This document shows positions 58,812-64,000 of a DNA stretch of 64,000 bases, piece after piece. The stretch spans positions 2,574,565-2,638,564 of the forward strand of contig JAHBUV010000001.1 in NCBI GenBank assembly GCA_019637915.1. The letters are read 5' to 3'. Positions within the stretch are counted from its first letter, which is position 1; each line of letters opens with the position of its first letter. Both the position numbers and the translations under genes were made by a program. The notes under the pieces were generated by a model. It did not search any database. It saw only the letters and a program-made list of their open reading frames with translations, and was not told where the DNA came from. The DNA is from Pseudobdellovibrionaceae bacterium. Its GTDB lineage: Bacteria; Bdellovibrionota; Bdellovibrionia; Bdellovibrionales; Bdellovibrionaceae.

Positions 58812-60255
58812 AATAAAGATTTTAATTTTCGCGCTAGGAGCCTTTATGAACCTACAAGATGCAAGCGCAGCCGTGCCGAAGCTCGGCTATGTACCGGGGT
58901 CTTTTCCGCGTGACGTAGTAAAAATCAATCAGTTCGCCGAGCACGTTCTTTTGGGGCAGATCCTTGAACCTTTAGTTGACGCGGATCGCTTTGGAAATAT
59001 GACCCGAGGGATCGCCGATCAATGGAAAGTTTCTCAAGACGGTAAGACCATCGTTTTCCACATTGAAAAAGGACAGACGTTCTCCAACGGCCAGCCCATT
59101 CGCGCTAGGGACGTTAAGTACAGCATCGACAGACACCTGAAAGAAGCTACGCAATCGAGCAACTTTTTGAAGTCGATCAAAGAAGTGAGGGAAACTGGAA
59201 CGCTCGAAATCACCCTGTCTCTTTCTGAAGCCAATGTCGCTATTTTGAAAGCTCTCTCGCGGGATCATTTAGGCATTGTGCCCGATGGATGGAAATTTGA
59301 TGCTGGGTCAAATGAACCTTATATTGGCTCTGGACCATATCGTCTGAAAAAAGAAGGTGGCACATGGTTCTTCCTTAAGAATGAACGGTACTCGAAGGCC
59401 AATCATATCTCTGTTCCGAAATGGGAGCTGGTTTACTTCAAAGATGATGATACTCAGAGTCTCGCGCCTGAGATTCCAGACTACGTTCCAATGGCAAGTC
59501 AGGCAGTTTTTGAAGAGCTGACGAAACTCTCTAAAGAGAAAAGCATCTCTCTTCAATCAAAGGAACAGACGAGTTTTGTACAGACTTCGCTGTGGTGGTA
59601 TCCGAATGGAGCCAACTACACATCCGAAGACAAGAAAAATCGTATCATGTCATTCCTCAATGAACTCGTTGAGGAGAAGGCGAAAGCTCATAAGTTGCAG
59701 TGAGCAACAGGTATCGTGCCTGTAGGGATTTCGGGCTATCTTCCCGAATCCGTGAGGTCCGAAAGGCCAAGTGGCAAAATTGAAAAGAAAATCCCAGTTT
59801 CTGTGGCAGTCATGGGTGCCTTCGATTTTATCTTCGATGGAGAAGACGTAAAAAAGCTTGCAGACACCTATGGCATTGAACTGAGTCACTTCAATTTTAC
59901 TCCTCTGGAACTTGCGTCGATTAAAGCAAAAAAACCTGATGTCGTGATGGCTGGCTGGGCTGGGGGCTTCAATGATCCCGAGGGATTCCTGCCTCTGCTG
60001 AATCAACTCCTTGGGGTCGATTTTGTGGATTATCTCGGTGATCTACGTTCAATTTATCTGCAAGCCCGAATAGAACAAGATTGGTCAAAGCGTAGCGATT
60101 TGTTCCGTTCCTTTAACAAGAAGATCGTCGAACAAAAAAGGATGGTCCCAGGTTGGAAAGTTCCCATGTACGCCGTCTCGCGTTCCGGTCTTACCGAGGA
60201 GAATATCGGTTTCCGTTATACTCCACGCTTAATTAACGTGAAGTACACCAAGTAA
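58804..60255 (+). pseudogene. Family-5 peptide-binding protein interrupted by in-frame TGA
   Basis: Signal peptide (about 1 to 22), then a family-5 solute-binding protein (OppA/DppA type): ILEPLVDADRFG, IADQWKVSQDGKTIVFHIEKGQTFSNGQPIRARDV and IGSGPYRLKK. After residue 299 a TGA (59701 to 59703) stops it; the same frame continues to 60255 (TGIVPVGISGYLPESV, then ...DFIFDGEDVKKLADTYGI) with the expected C-terminal half. Whole length 483 residues with readthrough. No transporter genes accompany it, so a sensing role is likelier than uptake. AGGAGGG precedes the ATG. Confidence 0.85.
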
Positions 60256-60267
60256 GGACAGGCTCCG

Positions 60268-61608
60268 GTGAACGCAATTCCCAAGAAGATCAGGTTCGGC
60301 CAGTTTTTCGGAATCGTTGTATTCCTCGTGGTCATCATTTTCTCGGGGCTGGCCACGGGCATCCAGATATATCGCGACTTCATGGAAGCCAAAGTCGCTC
60401 GTGAGGATTCTCAGGCTATTGTTTCTAAGCTTGCCGTGCAATCCCTTCGCGCTCCTCTGGTTCAAGGAAGCTTTATTGAAGCAAAAATGCGTGCCAGGAG
60501 CATTCAAGAAAGCACACAGGTCGCGTGCGTTGAAATCAGCGCCAAAGATGTGCCTGTCGCTGAGTGCGAGTTGGCGGCAGATAAAAAACAAAACCTTTAT
60601 GCCGTAACTGATGGCGTTTTCTACGATGAATTTCAAAAAGAAGAGGCCGCGAAAGTTACTCTCTACTTCGACAATTCCGACATTTACACATCTCTAAAAC
60701 AGAAGATCAGATTCGCTGCGGTCAGCAATTCGGCGCTTGCATTGTTTGTGCTTGGAATTTTGCTCTTTGCGAGCCGAATTATTAAGCGAGATCTAAATAC
60801 GATCATCGAAGAATGCGAAGGGAAAGCGCCAGAGGGCGCACCGATCTGGCTTGCTGAGTTCTCCTATCTCAAAAAGAAAATCAAAATGCACATGGATGCA
60901 GCTGAGGTTAATGCTGAAACCCGTGCATCTGGTGAATTGGCCCGACAAGTAAAACATGACATTCGGTCGCCTCTGGCAGCCCTTAACAACACTATCAAGT
61001 CTATGGCTCTACCAGCAGATAAGAAGTCCGTCATTCAGAGTGCAATCAGCCGGATCAATGACATTGCCGACGACCTTAATCGAACCAAAGTGAATTCAAT
61101 CACAGCTAGGTCGGAAAATTCCATTCAATCTCGACAAAGCCTTGGCGAAATATTGGCGTCAGTGATCGACGAAAAACGAATCCAGTACAAGGATTTGCCT
61201 GAAATTGCTTTTGAACTACACCTGGATTCAGAACCAGACGGCAGCGTTGCGATGGATTCCAAGGAACTAAAACGAATTCTGTCGAATGTTCTCAATAATT
61301 CTGTAGAAGCCATAGAAGACACAGGTCTTATCAAAGTTGACCTCGGCCGCAATCAAGATTTCGCGCGGATTTTTGTGGTCGATACCGGAAAAGGAATTCC
61401 CCCTGAAGTGATTCCATCTCTTGGTGGCAAGGGAAAGACGTTTGGTAAACAGCATGGAAGCGGTCTGGGGCTCTACCACGCGATTAGCACCATTGAAGGT
61501 GTTGGTGGGCGCTTCACGATTGATTCGGACGGTATAAGCGGAACCTGCGTTGAAATCCTGATTCCGCTTGCTTCCAATCAGGGCAAACCTGCTGCCGGAA
61601 TTCTGTAG
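60268..61608 (+). CDS. Membrane sensor histidine kinase
   Basis: 446 residues, GTG start with AAGGA upstream. TM1 about 12 to 33, a periplasmic domain about 35 to 148, TM2 about 149 to 170, then HisKA with phospho-acceptor His230 in VKHDIRSPLAAL, and HATPase_c with NVLNNSVEA, DTGKGIP and GSGLGLYH. It ends the operon and is expected to phosphorylate the NtrC-type regulator at 56222; the periplasmic domain could read the state of the binding protein. Confidence 0.93.
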   Translation: MNAIPKKIRFGQFFGIVVFLVVIIFSGLATGIQIYRDFMEAKVAREDSQAIVSKLAVQSLRAPLVQGSFIEAKMRARSIQESTQVACVEISAKDVPVAECELAADKKQNLYAVTDGVFYDEFQKEEAAKVTLYFDNSDIYTSLKQKIRFAAVSNSALALFVLGILLFASRIIKRDLNTIIEECEGKAPEGAPIWLAEFSYLKKKIKMHMDAAEVNAETRASGELARQVKHDIRSPLAALNNTIKSMALPADKKSVIQSAISRINDIADDLNRTKVNSITARSENSIQSRQSLGEILASVIDEKRIQYKDLPEIAFELHLDSEPDGSVAMDSKELKRILSNVLNNSVEAIEDTGLIKVDLGRNQDFARIFVVDTGKGIPPEVIPSLGGKGKTFGKQHGSGLGLYHAISTIEGVGGRFTIDSDGISGTCVEILIPLASNQGKPAAGIL

Positions 61609-61611
61609 CTC

Positions 61612-61627
61612 CTCTAAAAATTTGCAG
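61612..61627 (+). promoter_or_regulatory. Distal enhancer dyad, P3
   Basis: CTCTAA-AAAT-TTGCAG; 57 bases from the start of the proximal dyad. A second CTGTAGC half-site lies just upstream (61603 to 61609) and overlaps the kinase stop codon. Confidence 0.52.
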
Positions 61628-61668
61628 TCATGTATTATCTTGGGTTTTCGATATCTTATCGAGATCAC

Positions 61669-61684
61669 CTGCAATGAATTGCAG
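61669..61684 (+). promoter_or_regulatory. Proximal enhancer dyad, P3
   Basis: CTGCAA-TGAA-TTGCAG, perfect dyad (CTGCAAT-GA-ATTGCAG); ends 96 bases before the -24 element. Confidence 0.68.
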
Positions 61685-61779
61685 AAACCCTTCCGGTAAC
61701 TGGACGAGTGCGATTCGCTCGATCATAAAAATTCATTTTATCTCAACTACTTACAACAAGGTAGTCTGCATCCGTGATT

Positions 61780-61795
61780 CGGCACGCCTGTTGAT
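61780..61795 (+). promoter_or_regulatory. Sigma54 promoter P3
   Basis: CGGCACG-N4-TTGAT, close to the sigma54 consensus, 45 bases before the first small gene. Confidence 0.72.
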
Positions 61796-61840
61796 ATGGA
61801 TACTTTTGAAGGCTGATGAATAGCCTCGAAAGGAATCTAT

Positions 61841-62044
61841 ATGAAGAACATAAAGCAAATTCGAGAGACAATCCCTCGCAATGTGAAAGTAGCGGCATCA
61901 ATGCTGTGGCGAGCTTTGGTGGGCGGTCTACGGATGGTTTGTACCATCCTTTTTGTTCCTCCGCCGCAACAACAGCAAATCGAAGAGGAACGGATTCGTG
62001 TCCCTGAGCTCGCAAGGCATTCCCGAAAAATAGGAGGGGGATAA
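61841..62044 (+). CDS. Small membrane-associated protein, first gene after P3
   Basis: 67 residues, AAAGGA upstream. A single hydrophobic helix (about 21 to 40) preceded by a basic amphipathic segment and followed by a Gln/Pro/Glu-rich tail. Inner-membrane location likely. It is the first gene behind a sigma54 promoter and runs two bases before the next gene. No homology recognised. Confidence 0.68.
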   Translation: MKNIKQIRETIPRNVKVAASMLWRALVGGLRMVCTILFVPPPQQQQIEEERIRVPELARHSRKIGGG

Positions 62045-62045
62045 A

Positions 62046-62240
62046 ATGGAAAACAAGAAAATCGTAAATGCAATCCCTGACGGGATGCATACGAAGAAGA
62101 AACGCCTCTCTGATGCGCTCAATGTGCTGTCAGAGATGTTTGGAATCGAGTTTGGGAGCGTCACCATCAAATTCCACAATGGAAAATGGAGCCCGAAAAT
62201 CGAAATCGAAAAACGAATGGTAGAAGAGATCAAAGACTAG
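62046..62240 (+). CDS. Small soluble protein
   Basis: 64 residues with the strongest ribosome site in the neighbourhood (AGGAGGGGG, five bases upstream). Basic N-terminus, then an amphipathic helix and two strands (VTIKFHNGKW). Cytoplasmic. Unknown function; co-transcribed with the previous gene. Confidence 0.75.
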   Translation: MENKKIVNAIPDGMHTKKKRLSDALNVLSEMFGIEFGSVTIKFHNGKWSPKIEIEKRMVEEIKD

Positions 62241-62269
62241 AGAAAGTGCCCACCCTATAAAGGGCGGCT

Positions 62270-62353
62270 ATGAGCAGCCAAGGTATCGCCTACCATAACA
62301 ACGGCGGCGGAACCGTGAAGTTAGCCTCAACCAAATCAGAAAAAGGACTCTGA
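62270..62353 (+). CDS. Possible 27-codon peptide
   Basis: ATG 62270 with AAGGG upstream; product starts MSSQGIAYHNNGGGTVKLAS. Short, Gly/Asn/Lys-rich. It sits between the small soluble protein and the sigma-like gene. Ribosome site and position support it, nothing else. Confidence 0.3.
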   Translation: MSSQGIAYHNNGGGTVKLASTKSEKGL

Positions 62354-62381
62354 TCGGCTGAACTTCAGAAAGGAATCCAAA

Positions 62382-62954
62382 ATGGATTCGAGTCAAATGC
62401 CCGCTCAGGCTATTGAGCAAATGTTAGTCGTTCAAACCCAGGCTCCGTGGCTTCTGGAAAACGGAAAAATCACTCCTGAGCATTATCTGAGAGCGCTCAC
62501 TCCATACTGGGATTCTGAAACCTGGGAGAAATATCTCACATGGTTTGAGAATCAAACCGGACAGCGAGCCGAATCGCTTGTTCCTCCGCGAAGGTACACG
62601 GAGATTTGTGAATCCCAAGAAGAATCTATTTTCTCATTTGCACAAAGCAATGCCGAAGAAGATCTGCGTGTCTTGGTCGGTGAATACCTTCACACCCTCA
62701 CGGATCTTCAACGTCGTGTAGTCGAGATGATCTTTTGGGATGGCCGGAGTACCCGCACTGTCGCTCTTACACTGGGAATTCGCCATCAATCTGTTCATCG
62801 GCTCAAAATACGCGCTCTCAATAAAATCAAGGGTTTGCTCAGGGAGGGTGCCACTTCCCGTATTATGAGAGGGGAAATTTCCCCAAACCAGAAAGGGGGA
62901 ACCGATGAAACAGGACTTCTACTGGCACACCGTATGTTGCCGCAAGCCAGTTAG
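62382..62954 (+). CDS. Sigma70-region-4-like DNA-binding protein A
   Basis: 190 residues, AAAGGA before the ATG. The C-terminal half contains a sigma-70 region 4-type helix-turn-helix (LTDLQRRVVEMIFWDGRSTRTVALTLGI and HQSVHRLKIRALNKI). No region 2, so not a full sigma factor. Likely a regulator of the transfer genes. Its 3' end contains the GGGGAAATTTCCCC palindrome and overlaps a micro-ORF. Confidence 0.82.
   Translation: MDSSQMPAQAIEQMLVVQTQAPWLLENGKITPEHYLRALTPYWDSETWEKYLTWFENQTGQRAESLVPPRRYTEICESQEESIFSFAQSNAEEDLRVLVGEYLHTLTDLQRRVVEMIFWDGRSTRTVALTLGIRHQSVHRLKIRALNKIKGLLREGATSRIMRGEISPNQKGGTDETGLLLAHRMLPQAS
62871..62884. repeat. 14-bp palindrome near the end of the sigma-like gene
   Basis: GGGGAAATTTCCCC. 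Its right half TTCCCC can also pair with GGGGAA (62896 to 62901) in the ribosome site of the micro-ORF. Confidence 0.75.
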
Positions 62955-63036
62955 TGACGAACGATTCGCGACAGATGAGCAGCAGAGCCTAGAACATCGA
63001 GATCAAGGGACCACCCACTCGTGGGGGCCCCGATGA
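62905..63036 (+). CDS. 43-residue micro-ORF coupling two regulator genes
   Basis: ATG 62905 with AAGGGGGA upstream; begins MKQDFYWHTVCCRKPVSDE. Overlaps the first regulator gene by 50 bases and the second by ATGA (63033 to 63036). A translational coupling device or a small protein. Confidence 0.5.
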   Translation: MKQDFYWHTVCCRKPVSDERFATDEQQSLEHRDQGTTHSWGPR

Positions 63037-63314
63037 AAAGCACGATCTTGAAAAAGGCAGCCGAGCATCTTCCGATGCGAAATGAAGATCAAGAGAAAGA
63101 TCTCCGCATTCTCTATGAGATTATGCCGAGTTTAAGCGATGAAGGAATTCTAGCCATCTACTTCCGTTTTTGGGAGCGGCTACTGATCGAAGACATCGCA
63201 AGAATTCTCGGTCTTTCATGGGGCGAGACAGACCAACTAATTGAGAACTCCATCAAAGAACTCCGTAACGGATTTTTGAAAAACAAACTGAGCGAGCGGC
63301 TGGTAGCCGCTTAG
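63033..63314 (+). CDS. Sigma70-region-4-like DNA-binding protein B
   Basis: 93 residues from ATG 63033; GTG 63021 is an in-frame alternative. One helix-turn-helix unit resembling that of protein A (LSDEGILAIYFRFWERLLIEDIARILGLSW). A hairpin (CCCAC/GTGGG, 63005 to 63022) covers its ribosome site. Possibly a partner or antagonist of protein A. Confidence 0.72.
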   Translation: MKSTILKKAAEHLPMRNEDQEKDLRILYEIMPSLSDEGILAIYFRFWERLLIEDIARILGLSWGETDQLIENSIKELRNGFLKNKLSERLVAA

Positions 63315-63352
63315 TAACAAAAACACATTTTTAATAAAGAGAGGTTTTTCCT

Positions 63353-63793
63353 ATGGAAAAGCAAACGAACACTTTCGCCCAAAATGGCAGTGAATCGAAT
63401 CAGTATTTCCGCTTTCAGGTCTTTCAAGGCATCAAAGAACTGAACGGCAAGATCAAAAAAACCAAAAGCGTGGGCATGGCCTACCTCAAAGAGGGCCAGA
63501 ATATGTTCAGCCTCCGACTCTGGACATTCTCGTGGGAGAGATTCTTCCTTCTTCCACACAAGAGTGATCCCTCGAAGTATCTCGTAATGACTCGGGAGCC
63601 GAATAAGAGTCCCAAAGCTAAGAACAAATACTTCTGGAATATCGTTGGAAGTGGCGCCGTTGATTCTACTCAAGGAATTATCGAGTTGGACTTCGATCTA
63701 TTGAGCAAGCCCATCTACGTCAATATTCATCCAGAGCCTTCGGCGCACACGAGTGATCTTCCGGCACCAGAGGCTTTCGAGCAAGCGGCGTAG
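63353..63793 (+). CDS. Unknown protein preceding the pilin-like gene
   Basis: 146 residues, hydrophilic, aromatic-rich, with FRFQVFQGIKELNGKIK and YLKEGQNMFSLRLWTFSW suggesting a beta-rich fold. Mobile-element proteins of this size sit at the head of transfer operons; no domain is recognised. 70 bases before the TrbC-like gene. Confidence 0.78.
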   Translation: MEKQTNTFAQNGSESNQYFRFQVFQGIKELNGKIKKTKSVGMAYLKEGQNMFSLRLWTFSWERFFLLPHKSDPSKYLVMTREPNKSPKAKNKYFWNIVGSGAVDSTQGIIELDFDLLSKPIYVNIHPEPSAHTSDLPAPEAFEQAA

Positions 63794-63863
63794 ATTAAAT
63801 CCAAGAGAAAGTATTTTGCGCGTTCATTTGAGCCCTTTCTGAATTTTTTCAAAAGGAGCCAAA

Positions 63864-64000
63864 ATGAAACATCAGAAGCTTCTAGTCCTCGCTGGCCTCA
63901 TGGTCTTTTCGATGATGCTGGTTCCAGACCTCGCGCACGCCAGTCTGGAATCCAGCCTCATCGGGATCAAGTCGAAGTTGACAGGCGTAATCCTGCCACT
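63864..64000 (+). CDS. TrbC/VirB2-like conjugation pilin, 5' part
   Basis: The first 45 codons of a gene that leaves the window. AAGGAG precedes the ATG. A signal-like hydrophobic segment (LVLAGLMVFSMMLVPDLAHAS) is followed by a second hydrophobic start, the layout of VirB2/TrbC major pilins that open type IV secretion operons. Supports a conjugative element to the right. Confidence 0.62.
   Translation, partial: MKHQKLLVLAGLMVFSMMLVPDLAHASLESSLIGIKSKLTGVILP

Noticed and set aside
59701-59703. Selenocysteine at the TGA in the binding-protein gene
   Set aside because: Family-5 binding proteins do not use selenocysteine and no convincing stem-loop follows the TGA; a nonsense change or error is simpler.

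Overview
The window reads as one contiguous piece of a Gram-negative bacterial chromosome, most likely a member of the Bdellovibrionota or a related deltaproteobacterial-type lineage. This is inferred from the rRNA operon sequence, the overall gene style (many lipoproteins, type IV pilus and FliG-like proteins) and general similarity of the 16S; no database search was possible. The left part (1 to about 35.2 kb) is GC-rich core genome interrupted by a complete rRNA operon. The right part (about 35.3 kb to the end) is visibly more AT-rich and looks like an integrated mobile element that runs off the right edge.

Core layout: the end of a signal peptidase I gene; a tightly overlapping run pyrB, carA, an unknown gene, carB, a two-gene ABC exporter, a prepilin peptidase, then pilM-pilN-pilO-pilP-pilQ and a lipoprotein gene; rarA; a cupin gene with a 14-nt minisatellite at its 3' end; an unknown gene; then tRNA-Ala, 16S, tRNA-Ile, 23S, 5S and a strong terminator. 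Placing tRNA-Ala upstream of 16S rather than in the spacer is unusual. After the rRNA operon come surface and envelope genes (VWA lipoprotein, FliG-like protein, exported proteins), pirin, PEP carboxylase, Dps, two lipoproteins and a copper P1B ATPase behind a CueR-type promoter.

Island layout: a DUF4238-like gene, remains of a serine recombinase, a fluoride riboswitch with a CrcB/FluC channel, and a copper/heavy-metal block: a cueR-led operon (CueR, DUF305, a multicopper oxidase fused to a CopB-like outer-membrane domain, a haem-binding protein, a TRASH-type protein, a CusF-like protein), copZ, copA, a czcC-miniB-czcA efflux operon led by ArsR, and a divergent CDF transporter. Four promoters in the window have the 19-bp spacer and TTCC/GGAA dyad expected of CueR-type control, and several regulators appear to be leaderless.

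The most interesting part is 54.4 to 64 kb. A sigma54 enhancer-binding response regulator, a small exported protein, a HExxH-type putative peptide-modifying enzyme, a family-5 peptide-binding protein (interrupted by an in-frame TGA) and a membrane histidine kinase form one operon with no transporter permease. Three sigma54 (-24/-12) promoters, in front of a lipoprotein gene, this operon and a downstream operon leading into a TrbC/VirB2-like pilin, share an architecture: a proximal dyad CTNCRR-N4-YYGYAG about 93 to 98 bp upstream of the promoter and a distal dyad 57 to 98 bp further out. I propose a modified-peptide sensing system that controls conjugative transfer of the element. Two genes of the module (54.7 and 58.8 kb) are disrupted by a frameshift and a stop codon, so its functional state here is uncertain.
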